64,000 nucleotides of DNA from Rhizobium sp. J15. Lineage in GTDB: Bacteria > Pseudomonadota > Alphaproteobacteria > Rhizobiales > Rhizobiaceae. Shown piece after piece: positions 36,054 through 43,345 of this stretch. Location of the stretch: contig NZ_NWSX01000015.1 in NCBI RefSeq assembly GCF_002531825.1, positions 1 to 64,000 on the forward strand. The letters run 5' to 3'. The position numbers were made by a program, and so were the translations under genes. The notes beneath the pieces were generated by a model. The model was not told the origin of the DNA and did not search any database. It saw only the letters and a list, made by a program, of their open reading frames with translations. How positions within the stretch are numbered: position 1 is the stretch's first letter; each line of letters starts with the position of its first letter.

Positions 36054-36067
36054 TTGACCGACATCAA
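36054..36067. promoter_or_regulatory. FNR/FixK-type box upstream of the universal stress gene
   Basis: TTGACCGACATCAA fits TTGAY-N4-RTCAA, the FNR/FixK/FnrL recognition sequence, exactly. It is 68-81 bases upstream of the start at 35986, a position usual for an activator of this class. Confidence 0.65.
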
Positions 36068-36082
36068 GGACGGCCGGCTTTC

Positions 36083-36859
36083 CTAAGCCTCGGCGGAATG
36101 GTTTTCGGCGATGTCCTTTCTCCGGCGGATGGCGTCGATCATTGTATGCACCTCGGCGCCGGCCGCATCGATCATCGCCTGCGAGCGGCCGCGGACGACG
36201 ATCTCGGTGAAGAATTTCTGACCGACATATCGGGGGTAGGAACCGATGCTGGTTTCCGGATGCGCCTTCTGGATCGCCGTCAGCGGCGTGCCGATCTCAC
36301 CCTCGCCGTAAGGGCAGGGGATGGCCAGCGAAAGCACCGGCGTGCCGGTCCGCAGCGTCGGCAGCACATTGTCGACCATCGCCTGGAAGACCTGCGGCAC
36401 GCCGGCCATGACATAGACATTGCCGATGATGAAGCCCGGCGCCGTCGAAACGGGATTGGCGATATGGGCAGCGCCCCGCGGCATGCGCGCCATGCGCTGG
36501 CGTGCCTCGGTGAATTCCATCTCGCGGCGCCTGTACATATCGGCAAGCAGGGCCATCGCCGCCTCGTCATATTCGCAGGGCAGGCCGAATGCCTTGGAAA
36601 TGGCATCGGCCGTGATGTCGTCATGCGTGGGCCCGATGCCGCCCGAGGTGAAAACATAGTCGTATTTGCCGCGAAGCGCGTTCAGCGCCTCGACGATCGC
36701 CTCCTCGTCGTCGGCAACGATGCGCACCTCTTTCAGGTCTATGCCGGAGAGCGTGAGCATCTCGGCGAGGTGGCCGATATTCTTGTCCTTGGTGCGGCCG
36801 GAGAGAAGTTCGTCGCCGATGGCGAGCATGGCGGCGGTGACGACGTTGTCATGGCTCAT
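36083..36859 (-). CDS. CinA/MoaB-type molybdopterin-binding domain protein
   Basis: A 258-residue protein with the MoaB/Mog fold of competence/damage-inducible CinA: AAMLAIGDELLSGRTKDKNIGHLAEML, then the conserved VFTSGGIGPTHDDITADAISKAFG (about 74-97) and PGFIIGNVYVMAGVPQVFQAM. The C-terminal amidase domain of full CinA is absent, as in the short family version common in rhizobia. Start at 36859 (MSHDNVV). It probably works on nicotinamide or molybdopterin nucleotides; the role is not certain. Confidence 0.88.
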   Translation of the reverse strand: MSHDNVVTAAMLAIGDELLSGRTKDKNIGHLAEMLTLSGIDLKEVRIVADDEEAIVEALNALRGKYDYVFTSGGIGPTHDDITADAISKAFGLPCEYDEAAMALLADMYRRREMEFTEARQRMARMPRGAAHIANPVSTAPGFIIGNVYVMAGVPQVFQAMVDNVLPTLRTGTPVLSLAIPCPYGEGEIGTPLTAIQKAHPETSIGSYPRYVGQKFFTEIVVRGRSQAMIDAAGAEVHTMIDAIRRRKDIAENHSAEA

Positions 36860-36942
36860 GGGATGTTCCGTGATGTGAAGCTTGCAAATAGGTAGCGCCC
36901 TTGCGCCGCTTTGCAAACTGCCGCCGGTGCGTTGCTTCGTCT

Positions 36943-37134
36943 CAGAAGGTCGTCGCCGGCCTTCCCTACGCCTTCCAGGGCCAGATGAGCACCGAAGAAG
37001 TCAAGGGCGGCTCGCCCTACGGCGCCTCCACCATCACCAATAGCGACGGCTCCCGCCAGCCTTCCGAAGTCGAGCTGGAAGGCGCGAAATACCAGGGCGC
37101 CCATGTCGCAAAGCTTGCCGCCAAGCTCGCCTGA
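36943..37134 (+). pseudogene. wrbA: 3' remnant of wrbA (NAD(P)H:quinone oxidoreductase)
   Basis: About 64 codons match the C-terminal third of WrbA ([53 protein letters not shown]). The first roughly 140 residues, including the FMN-binding flavodoxin part, are missing; upstream of the match is unrelated sequence and no plausible start. The fragment keeps its natural stop and is followed by a strong hairpin, as an old gene end would be. It lies 170 bases left of the prophage insertion, so it may record an earlier integration or deletion. Confidence 0.75.
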
Positions 37135-37147
37135 TCTTTGATGCGGA

Positions 37148-37191
37148 ATGCTAAAGGCGCGGCGGGTGCGAGCTCGCCGCGCCTTTAGCAT
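37148..37191. terminator. Strong perfect hairpin after the wrbA remnant
   Basis: A 17-bp perfect stem (37148-37164 with 37175-37191) encloses a 10-base loop, ending TTTAGCAT. It looks like a bidirectional terminator of the former wrbA gene. Confidence 0.7.
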
Positions 37192-37304
37192 GGCCCCGCG
37201 CAGAATGCGGGCCGATCATCCGCCGACCCGCGAGCAATCGAAGCGTGATTTTTTCCGACGGCTCTTCCCATCGCCAATAACGCAAGATATTGAAAACGCA
37301 GCAA

Positions 37305-37344
37305 GCGGGCGTGGCGAAACTGGTAGACGCAAGGGACTTAAAAT
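37305..37344 (+). tRNA. tRNA-Leu(UAA), 5' half only, cut by the prophage
   Basis: The sequence has the acceptor strand GCGGGCG, D-arm with TGGTAGACGC, and the anticodon stem and loop AAGGGACTTAAAATC with anticodon TAA, as in leucine tRNAs. After that the 3' half of the stem (expected CCCTT), the variable arm, T-arm and acceptor are missing and phage-like sequence follows. This is the host part of the left attachment junction. Unless the prophage carries a copy of the 5' half, a functional gene would be lost; the right junction lies outside the window. Confidence 0.75.
37332..37344. other. Left attachment core (attL), inferred
   Basis: AGGGACTTAAAATC, in the tRNA-Leu anticodon arm, is where the tRNA ends and phage sequence begins; the crossover must lie in or beside it. 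The exact core can be set only by comparison with attR, which is beyond 64 kb. Confidence 0.55.
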
Positions 37345-37462
37345 CTGTTGCAGTTTTTGCCAAGTATTTGATTTGTATTGAATTTCATTCGTTGTGTTTT
37401 GCAAGCCAAAGGTCGTTTCAACGATGGAAAACGACGGAACAAAATGAGATTTTGCAAAACAT

Positions 37463-38608
37463 TCAGGGGTCATTTTTCTTCACCCGGCTGAACGCCCTGG
37501 CGATATTCGCTTCCGTCTCCACATGCCGGGTGTAGTGCGCGCCCATCGCCTCCGACTCGTCCCCGAGAAGGTCGGCGATCTCCCTGTTGTTGGCGCCCGT
37601 TGTCCTCTTCCACCATGCCGCATATGTCACCCGCAGGCCATGCAATGTCGTGCCGCTCCCGATGTGGTTTTCGCGCTCCTGATCTCGAAGCCAATGGCTG
37701 ACGCGCGTCTGCATTTCCTTCTCCGAAGGCCATGCGCTTCCATCATCACGGACGCATATAAGGCCGTCAGCTCGTTGCAGCTTGAGCGAGACGAGGAAAT
37801 CTTGAAGCTCCTGAAGGACAGGCAGCGTAACGAGCTTGTTGTTCTTGCGGGCCTTATAGCGAACCGCCTGGCCGGTGAGGTGGTGCGACCGAAACTGCTT
37901 GCGGTTCACATCGACGAGAGTTTGCCCCCGTAGGCCAGCGTATCGAGCGAGCATGACCGGAATCAGAACTTCCATCGGGGCATTGTCGCGCACATATTGC
38001 AACTCGTCCGCTTCCCACTCGCGGTTTGCGTTCGGATCTGCCTTGTGCGTCTTGTCCATCCCCAAGCATGGATTGAACGGCATCTTCCCGCGCCGGACAG
38101 CTTGGCGGAATAAAGAGGAGAGGGCCGATATCATCTGGTCTGCGAAGCGCGGCCATTTGACGTTGGCGCATCGGTCGCGAACCTCGTAAAGGTCTGGCTG
38201 AGTGATATCTTTTAGATCGGAATCGAACTCGGGGCGGAGATATTCGAAAGCCTCAAGATAATCCTTGCGGGTGGAGGCGGCGAGCTTCTGCCATTTCGGA
38301 TATCCCTTTTCAAGCGCGCCCGGGCTTTGGAGGCAAGCCTTGAGGTCCTTGTCGATATCGCCGTTGGTGTACCAGTAGACGAAGCCGCCGAGGCATTCGA
38401 TCGGGAAATTCTTGGCCGCGCGTTTTGCGAGCCGGGGCCGGTTGTATGCGTGGGTGAACTCTGCCGATTTTTCGAGGTGCTTGATCAGCTCCTCTCGCGT
38501 GCCCTCGAAGCCCTTGACGTAGGCTTCGCCACCCGATCTCGGGTAGACGTACCACTTGCCGCGGGCCTTGACGATGTTAAGCCCTTCTAGCTTCACCGTA
38601 ACCACCAT
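37463..38608 (-). CDS. Phage tyrosine recombinase (integrase)
   Basis: A 381-residue integrase that recombines attP with the tRNA-Leu site. Catalytic residues visible: Arg227 in YAGLRGQ, His323 and Arg326 in LHGLRVTYA, and the nucleophile Tyr359 in GAHYTRHVETE. An N-terminal core-binding/SAM-like domain (about 95-185) precedes the catalytic domain. Start at 38608 with GGGGAG upstream; an extended frame to 38683 overlaps the excisionase gene more. It ends about 120 bases from the tRNA fragment, the classic arrangement. Confidence 0.93.
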   Translation of the reverse strand: MVVTVKLEGLNIVKARGKWYVYPRSGGEAYVKGFEGTREELIKHLEKSAEFTHAYNRPRLAKRAAKNFPIECLGGFVYWYTNGDIDKDLKACLQSPGALEKGYPKWQKLAASTRKDYLEAFEYLRPEFDSDLKDITQPDLYEVRDRCANVKWPRFADQMISALSSLFRQAVRRGKMPFNPCLGMDKTHKADPNANREWEADELQYVRDNAPMEVLIPVMLARYAGLRGQTLVDVNRKQFRSHHLTGQAVRYKARKNNKLVTLPVLQELQDFLVSLKLQRADGLICVRDDGSAWPSEKEMQTRVSHWLRDQERENHIGSGTTLHGLRVTYAAWWKRTTGANNREIADLLGDESEAMGAHYTRHVETEANIARAFSRVKKNDP

Positions 38609-38843
38609 AAAGCCGCTCCCCGAACTTCCGCTTCGGAGCGGCATCTTGCTTGTTTGGATCGAGAGACGCCAGCCATTCGTCAAGGCGCTGGCGAAGATAT
38701 CTTTCTCCCCTTGTGGATTCCGTGAACTGAACCGGCTTGACCGGGCATACCTTCTTGAATGTATCGACGCAGATATCGCAATATGCGGCTGCGGATTTCA
38801 GGTTCATGGCGGCGGGCCAGTATGGAATGTGTTCTGTCACCAC
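38577..38843 (-). CDS. Excisionase-like helix-turn-helix protein
   Basis: Eighty-eight residues with an AlpA/excisionase-type winged helix: MNLKSAAAYCDICVDTFKKV, then RGERYLRQRLDEWLASL. It overlaps the integrase start by 32 bases and lies directly upstream of it, as recombination directionality factors usually do. It would bend attachment-site DNA to favour excision. Confidence 0.7.
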   Translation of the reverse strand: MVTEHIPYWPAAMNLKSAAAYCDICVDTFKKVCPVKPVQFTESTRGERYLRQRLDEWLASLDPNKQDAAPKRKFGERLYGGYGEARRA

Positions 38844-39109
38844 AAATCCTCCGAAAACAGTTCTGGCAATTTCTTGTCTCGATGCGAAGACTGGCCGGCG
38901 GCGTCGGCAATGTTACGGGCTTCCTCGCGGCCAACAAACCTGAAGCCGTCCGTCACGAACCCTTGGATACATTTGTGCGCAGCGTTAGGATCGTCCGGGT
39001 AGGCAGCGATGACGAGTCGCAGGATTTGGCCATGTCTGGCTGGAGCGAGAAGGGAATATACGCCGCCATCGGGGTGTTTCGCTGCAACTCCGATAATTCG
39101 TTCGGTCAT
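38837..39109 (-). CDS. Phage hypothetical protein
   Basis: Ninety residues, starting MTERIIGVAAKHPDGGVYSLLAPARH. It overlaps the genes before and after it by 4-7 bases, as expected for a compact phage operon. The middle resembles small phage proteins that occur beside DUF968-type nucleases, but no domain is recognised. Confidence 0.7.
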   Translation of the reverse strand: MTERIIGVAAKHPDGGVYSLLAPARHGQILRLVIAAYPDDPNAAHKCIQGFVTDGFRFVGREEARNIADAAGQSSHRDKKLPELFSEDLW

Positions 39110-39519
39110 GCCTCACCTCTCGTCTTGGCGTCGAGCCGCCACTGGTTGATGATGGCGGTAGCGAATGGAACGGCGTCGTTGCCCATGTCGCTCCAGAGGC
39201 CGAAAATGGTCAGCGCCAGAACATGAGGGTTGATGCCGGCGCACACCCAAAATGCCTCCTCACCGATACGGTGCTGCCTGGCATGCTCGAGTTGACTGAG
39301 GGGAAGCGCCCAACGGTCTGGGGCCTTACGGCTTTTACCACGGCCGTAATGCCCATGCCTGGGAGACGCCATGGACAGATGCGCAGCCTCAACACCATAG
39401 GCGCCGGTAATCACACACGGCAATTCATGAAGAAACGTGAGATAGTCTCGGCTCTTCGCCGGCTTGCGCTTCGGTACGGGGTCGGGGGAGACGTGCGGGG
39501 CGATACGGAAGGCGCTCAT
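39106..39519 (-). CDS. DUF968/Ref-like HNH nuclease, copy 1
   Basis: A 137-residue protein. The motif PCVITGAYGVEAAHLSMASPRHGHYGRGKSRKAPDRWALPLS...EHARQHRIGEEAFW matches the RecA-dependent nuclease (Ref)/DUF968 pattern: conserved Cys, a His-rich stretch, then H..QH. Such phage proteins act in recombination or superinfection exclusion. A close paralogue is encoded at 40460-40855. Confidence 0.78.
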   Translation of the reverse strand: MSAFRIAPHVSPDPVPKRKPAKSRDYLTFLHELPCVITGAYGVEAAHLSMASPRHGHYGRGKSRKAPDRWALPLSQLEHARQHRIGEEAFWVCAGINPHVLALTIFGLWSDMGNDAVPFATAIINQWRLDAKTRGEA

Positions 39520-39881
39520 CGGGATTTCTCCCTTTCAAGCCATTTCGGAGACACCCAGCAGCCGTCGGTTTCATCCTCATATGCTTCTTGCATTTCGTGA
39601 GTATTATCGTATGCAAGGATACTGGGCTCGAATCCGTTCGGTACCCTTGCGCCAGACTCGTTGATCTGAAGAGTTAGAAAGCCTGCGCAGATGAGTGATT
39701 TTTCTCCAATGCAGGTTTCTCCTTCCTCGTCGTCATGATCAAGCGTTTTATGGCAAAAGAACTCATTGTATTTGTTCTGCGCCAGGAACGCTAACTCGTA
39801 CCCCCGCTCAATGCGCAGGAAAGGCCGGACATCCCGGCGATATGGGCAATGAGCGCATGGCTCCTTCATGAAGGGCGTCAT
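39516..39881 (-). CDS. Cysteine-motif phage protein (DUF6283-like)
   Basis: A 121-residue protein that begins with KEPCAHCPYRRDVRPFLR, the CxxCPYRRD motif of small phage proteins (DUF6283 type), with further cysteines at FFCHKT and GETCIGEKSLICAGFL, so a metal-binding fold is likely. GGAGGAG lies 7 bases before the ATG at 39881. Function unknown. Confidence 0.72.
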   Translation of the reverse strand: MTPFMKEPCAHCPYRRDVRPFLRIERGYELAFLAQNKYNEFFCHKTLDHDDEEGETCIGEKSLICAGFLTLQINESGARVPNGFEPSILAYDNTHEMQEAYEDETDGCWVSPKWLEREKSR

Positions 39882-39982
39882 TCCTGCTCCTCCATCTCAA
39901 CCCGCTCAATCTCTCTCTTGAGCTTTTCCACCCATATTGCGAGAGTGAAGAAATCGTTGCGGCGGGATACGGGGCTATGCAT
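39878..39982 (-). CDS. Very small phage protein
   Basis: About 34 residues (MHSPVSRRNDFFTLAIWVEKLKREIERVEMEEQE by start at 39982, split here into an amphipathic helix). It lies between and overlaps its neighbours by a few bases. Its frame stays open upstream but enters the preceding gene, so 39982 is preferred. Probably a short helical phage peptide; weakly supported. Confidence 0.45.
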   Translation of the reverse strand: MHSPVSRRNDFFTLAIWVEKLKREIERVEMEEQE

Positions 39983-40463
39983 CGGCATTCCCCTTCCGCT
40001 CTGAAGGAATGAGGGCGGCGCGGGTGCGTAAAACCAAAACCGGCACCTCGCGGTTCGGACCTCGCGATGCAATCCGGGCAGCGGTTAACGTGGCTTCTTC
40101 GACGGTCTTTGCCTTTTCAACCGTGACGCCTTCTGCCATCAGTCGGCCGTTGATGTATCGATCGAATTCATAGACGCTCATGACGATGTCCCCTCCCTTG
40201 TCTTCCAAACCCGGTGCATTCTGAGACTCAACTGGGGTTGAGGTGCATGGGTGGGAGGCAAGGGCGGAGATCAGCGCTTCGGTGTTGTCGAAGATCCACT
40301 TGAGGCAATTCGCGGTTTCGCCGTAGATGGTCATCTCCTCGGCGCCCTGCCAGTTGCGGAGTTGCCAATTGATGCCGCGATCGAACTTCGGCATCTTCGC
40401 CAGACGCTCGCGCAATTCATGAAGGATTGCAGCCTCTACGCCGCGTTCGTGTTCGTTGCTCAT
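39975..40463 (-). CDS. Phage hypothetical protein
   Basis: A 162-residue protein of two parts: a helical N-terminal region (LHELRERLAKMPKFDRGINWQLRNW), and a C-terminal region (SVYEFDRYINGRLMAEGVTVEKAKTVEEA). The last part resembles small phage proteins with a conserved REVPVLVLRTRAA end. It overlaps the upstream DUF968 copy 2 by 4 bases. No function can be assigned. Confidence 0.65.
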   Translation of the reverse strand: MSNEHERGVEAAILHELRERLAKMPKFDRGINWQLRNWQGAEEMTIYGETANCLKWIFDNTEALISALASHPCTSTPVESQNAPGLEDKGGDIVMSVYEFDRYINGRLMAEGVTVEKAKTVEEATLTAARIASRGPNREVPVLVLRTRAALIPSERKGNADA

Positions 40464-40855
40464 GGCTTCCCGTCCCTAACGTGCTGGTTGATGATGGCGG
40501 TAGCAAATGGCGCGGCGTCGTCGCCCATGTCAGAGAAGAGGCCCCAGATCACCAAGCATAGGGTGTGCGGGTCGCGACCTTTCCAGAAGCGCTCTTCACC
40601 GATATCATGCTGTCGAGCATGGAGTTCAGGGCTCAAAGGCAGCGCCCACCGATCCGGGGCTTTCCTGCCTTTGCCGCGGCCGTAATGACCATGTCGTGGC
40701 GATGCCATCGATAGATGCGCCGCCTGGATGCCGTAAGCTCCGGTGATTACGCAAGGAAGTTCGTGCAGAAAAGCGAGGTAATCCTTGCTCTTCGCCGGCT
40801 TCCTCTTCGGGAACTGATCTGGCGCGACATGCGAGGCGATACGGAAAGCGGTCAC
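40460..40855 (-). CDS. DUF968/Ref-like HNH nuclease, copy 2
   Basis: A 131-residue paralogue of the gene at 39106: the first 96 residues are very similar (for example CVITGAYGIQAAHLSMASPR and APDRWALPLS), including all the Cys/His positions. The C-terminus differs (KGRDPHTLCLVIWGLFSDMGDDAAPFATAIINQ). DNA in the two genes is also similar, so this is a recent duplication with the genes between. It overlaps the next gene by 4 bases. Confidence 0.78.
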   Translation of the reverse strand: MTAFRIASHVAPDQFPKRKPAKSKDYLAFLHELPCVITGAYGIQAAHLSMASPRHGHYGRGKGRKAPDRWALPLSPELHARQHDIGEERFWKGRDPHTLCLVIWGLFSDMGDDAAPFATAIINQHVRDGKP

Positions 40856-41073
40856 TGCTGCACCTCACCACGAATGGCGCGGGTCAATTTCTCGGTCAGA
40901 ACTACCCAAAAGAGATCGCGGCCCTCATATTCTCGCTGCATGTCCATACCGCACTGAGAAGCTTGTTCAGGCTCTTGAACGAAACACTCATCGTCTGGCT
41001 TGATACCCTTCTCAGCGTATGGGCCTGCCGGGGCGGCATAAACCCTAAAATAATGTCTCTTGAGGACAGACAT
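40852..41073 (-). CDS. Phage hypothetical protein
   Basis: About 73 residues, starting MSVLKRHYFRVYAAPAGPY at 41073 after AGGAG; a possible earlier start (41094) overlaps the previous gene more. The C-terminus is GRDLFWVVLTEKLTRAIRGEVQQ. It is small, acidic to neutral and without a motif I can name; it lies in the tight leftward operon. Confidence 0.62.
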   Translation of the reverse strand: MSVLKRHYFRVYAAPAGPYAEKGIKPDDECFVQEPEQASQCGMDMQREYEGRDLFWVVLTEKLTRAIRGEVQQ

Positions 41074-41074
41074 C

Positions 41075-41260
41075 TTAGGCTCCTCCCCCGCCACGAATGG
41101 CGGAAAGCACGCGCCTCCACCAAGGCAAAGGCGTCCGGCGCAGTTGCTCTTGAAGGATTCCCTGGCGCAATAGCTCCGTCATCTCGTCTTTCTTCTGGAG
41201 GTAGACGACGGTGGAGGTTCTGGCGTGGGGGAAACGGGCCAAATGATCGCGGGCGTTCAT
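41075..41260 (-). CDS. Small phage hypothetical protein
   Basis: Sixty-one residues, starting MNARDHLARFPHARTSTVVYLQ and ending in a basic/Trp segment RRTPLPWWRRVLSAIRGGGGA. It overlaps the upstream gene by 4 bases. Function unknown. Confidence 0.6.
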   Translation of the reverse strand: MNARDHLARFPHARTSTVVYLQKKDEMTELLRQGILQEQLRRTPLPWWRRVLSAIRGGGGA

Positions 41261-41469
41261 GCTAACATCCCTTCGATTTCATCGAAAAGAGCGCCTCTGC
41301 TTTTGAAGAGCAGTTCTCTGCCGATGCTCAGCGGGACACGAGCAAGCATTTCGGTATTCGGGTCTTCCATCCATTCGCGGAAAACATCGAAGCTGCCCTC
41401 AACGGCAAGGCCTTCGACGCATCCGTTTCTGACGCATACGACAACAGTGATATCTTGATCTTCGCTCAT
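41257..41469 (-). CDS. Small phage hypothetical protein
   Basis: Seventy residues (MSEDQDITVVVCVRNGCVEGLAVEGSF, then helical). The start at 41469 overlaps the preceding gene's stop by 4 bases, the standard coupling in this operon. It may fold as a small alpha/beta domain; unknown function. Confidence 0.65.
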   Translation of the reverse strand: MSEDQDITVVVCVRNGCVEGLAVEGSFDVFREWMEDPNTEMLARVPLSIGRELLFKSRGALFDEIEGMLA

Positions 41470-41885
41470 GCTGCTCTCTCCACATCCTCGGGGGTCACGC
41501 CATAGCTCTCGGCGATGAATCGCTCGGCGCGCTGCAGGAAGCCAACGAACTCCTCTTCGGTCATGGAGGAGAACGAAATGCTGCGAGGCACGACAAACGG
41601 CATACCGCGGACCATCATCGGAGTGACGTACCCGGTATTCAGCTTGACGAGTGAATGAAGGCTCTCGGCATCGGGAACAGCATCCGTGGCATTGACGACC
41701 GCATGGAGGAACTGCCAATACCAGCGTAGCCTTGAGGGGCTGCGGCCGGTGCTCAATTCCACCTTGATGCGCTCGCCGGCCGGCATGGCGGCAATGCGGT
41801 CACGGTCGTACTGCAACTCGCCGATCAGAGCATCGCCACGCCTGACGCAATAGATAGGTGCGTTTTCGGAAGACTTCTTGCCCAT
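41466..41885 (-). CDS. Phage protein resembling DUF1367
   Basis: About 139 residues (start MGKKSSENAPIYCVRRGD at 41885). The phrase RRGDALIGELQYDRDRIAAMPAG, followed by RSPSRLRWYWQFLHAVVNAT, resembles the start of DUF1367-type phage proteins (lambda-like NinB neighbourhood). It may take part in recombination. The match is by memory of the pattern, so tentative. Confidence 0.55.
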   Translation of the reverse strand: MGKKSSENAPIYCVRRGDALIGELQYDRDRIAAMPAGERIKVELSTGRSPSRLRWYWQFLHAVVNATDAVPDAESLHSLVKLNTGYVTPMMVRGMPFVVPRSISFSSMTEEEFVGFLQRAERFIAESYGVTPEDVERAA

Positions 41886-41890
41886 GTTGG

Positions 41891-42679
41891 TCACCCTGCG
41901 GCCAGATTGGATTGACGGGCGAGGAAGGCGTTCTTCATCTCGTCCTTCTTCTTGGTGAAGTCGGCGACGGCTTTGGAACCAATGGCCTTGATGCTGGGCA
42001 AATTCTCTTCCCAGAAGCTTTGCAGGCCGCCGAGCGTCGTGATGTTGGTCATCTCTTCCCAGAGATTGTTGCGGCGGATATCGGCCTCGCAGCCCTCTAG
42101 GCGGTCAACGAGGGCCGCGCGCCATGCCTGGGTCCAGCCGTCGCGTTCAGCCTGATCGAGATATTGTTTGCGAAGGTGGTCAAGTCCCGCCATGGACTGG
42201 ACATCGACCAGATCGCTTTCGAGTCCGGCCATGATCTTTTCCCACTCGCCATTGCGCTTGAGCTGGGCGGAAGACTTGGGGGCTGACTGGTCGTGCCGAT
42301 GCTCCTTGAAATCCTCGGATTCGTCTTCCGAATAAACGAGGCCGTGAATGCCGACGAGTTTGAGAACAAGCCTATCTTTGGCCCTTTTCTCGGCCATTGC
42401 CCACGGATAGCCATTTTTGCAGTTCTTGGGGCTGGCCTCGCCGGTTGCCCAATCGCTGCGGTTGCCCATAGTCCCCGACACTGACAAGACGGCGATGCCG
42501 TTGGCTGTGTCGGCTTCGATGATCGTCGGGGACGCAAAGACGACGTTTGCCTTTGTGGCGACAACCTCAAGAGCCGCATGCTTCGCAACCCATTGCTTAT
42601 TCTGCGGGATCTGCCAGAAGTCGTCCTTATCCAGACCATATTCCTTGCGGATGGCCTCAATGCGAGGGTCAAGCGACAT
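41891..42679 (-). CDS. Phage protein, possible single-strand annealing or recombination protein
   Basis: A 262-residue protein starting MSLDPRIEAIRKEYG at 42679 after AGAGGA. The core ASPTIIEADTANGIAVLSVSGTMGNRSDW and YPWAMAEKRAKDRLVLKLVGIHG recalls phage single-strand annealing proteins (Sak/Rad52/DUF1071-like) in which an AMAEKRAKDR-type helix follows a beta sheet. The C-terminus is a helical, Lys-rich tail. I cannot confirm this assignment by sequence memory alone. Confidence 0.55.
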   Translation of the reverse strand: MSLDPRIEAIRKEYGLDKDDFWQIPQNKQWVAKHAALEVVATKANVVFASPTIIEADTANGIAVLSVSGTMGNRSDWATGEASPKNCKNGYPWAMAEKRAKDRLVLKLVGIHGLVYSEDESEDFKEHRHDQSAPKSSAQLKRNGEWEKIMAGLESDLVDVQSMAGLDHLRKQYLDQAERDGWTQAWRAALVDRLEGCEADIRRNNLWEEMTNITTLGGLQSFWEENLPSIKAIGSKAVADFTKKKDEMKNAFLARQSNLAAG

Positions 42680-42893
42680 GACGATTATCCTCTTGTTTTC
42701 GTGGGTGTCTTCTGACAAAATCTTCATCGATCTCCGCGCGGCCCAAATAGAACCATGCGTGCTCTTCGCGCTGATCGGCCCATTGCAGCAGCCGCGCCGC
42801 GCGTTCTGGGCTCGATGTTTTGGCGTCGGCCCGGTATTCGTCGGCCATCTCGAAAGCCCTAACAGCGAGAGCGCGATATTCAGCGGGCGACAT
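42669..42893 (-). CDS. Small phage hypothetical protein
   Basis: Seventy-four residues, starting MSPAEYRALAVRAFEMADEYRAD at 42893; helical, charged (SPERAARLLQWADQREEHAWFYLGRAEIDE). It overlaps the start of the next gene by 11 bases. No function assigned. Confidence 0.62.
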   Translation of the reverse strand: MSPAEYRALAVRAFEMADEYRADAKTSSPERAARLLQWADQREEHAWFYLGRAEIDEDFVRRHPRKQEDNRHVA

Positions 42894-43119
42894 AGCAAGC
42901 CTCCTGGCAATCGGCCTTCGCCACCCGCAACTGCTCATTCCATGCAGACATTGCGAAGAAGACGCAGGCGTAGACGGCAAGACCAGTAGCAACGAGGATC
43001 AACTGGTCCCGAGCTGTAAACCGGTGCTGCGGAGGCTCCTTGGCATCGACCGGCAGCACGCCGCATTGTGTGGCGCAGGGAACAGGGCACTCGCCAAGGG
43101 ATTTGAGATCACAGCGCAT
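42880..43119 (-). CDS. Small membrane protein of the prophage
   Basis: Seventy-nine residues with one hydrophobic segment (LILVATGLAVYACVFFAMSAW) and cysteines near the N-terminus (GECPVPCATQCGV). It overlaps the preceding gene's stop by 1 base and the next gene by 14. It may be a small inner-membrane phage protein; no family recognised. Confidence 0.6.
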   Translation of the reverse strand: MRCDLKSLGECPVPCATQCGVLPVDAKEPPQHRFTARDQLILVATGLAVYACVFFAMSAWNEQLRVAKADCQEACYVAR

Positions 43120-43301
43120 CAGTAATCCGCCCCCTCTACCCACCATTGCCGATCGCAACCATTGCAGCGGTAATGGAGGTCGTCGTGGGCGCCATCAGAG
43201 CTTTCCCAATCGCGATACTCGACCTCATCAGAACCGCACTGACGGCATTTGAAGTTTGGGTTCTCAGCCTTCGTCGGCTTCCAATCGGACGTGTAACCCA
43301 T
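43119..43301 (-). CDS. Small zinc-ribbon phage protein
   Basis: Sixty residues with two CxxC pairs (CRQCGSDEVEYRDWE and YRCNGCDRQW), a zinc ribbon. The start MGYTSDWKPT at 43301 is followed by DW.PTK. Small phage zinc ribbons often bind nucleic acid or partner proteins. Confidence 0.7.
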   Translation of the reverse strand: MGYTSDWKPTKAENPNFKCRQCGSDEVEYRDWESSDGAHDDLHYRCNGCDRQWWVEGADY

Positions 43302-43345
43302 CGTCGTCTTCCTCTTTGGCCTACCGGCCGGTTGGGGTGGGGGTG

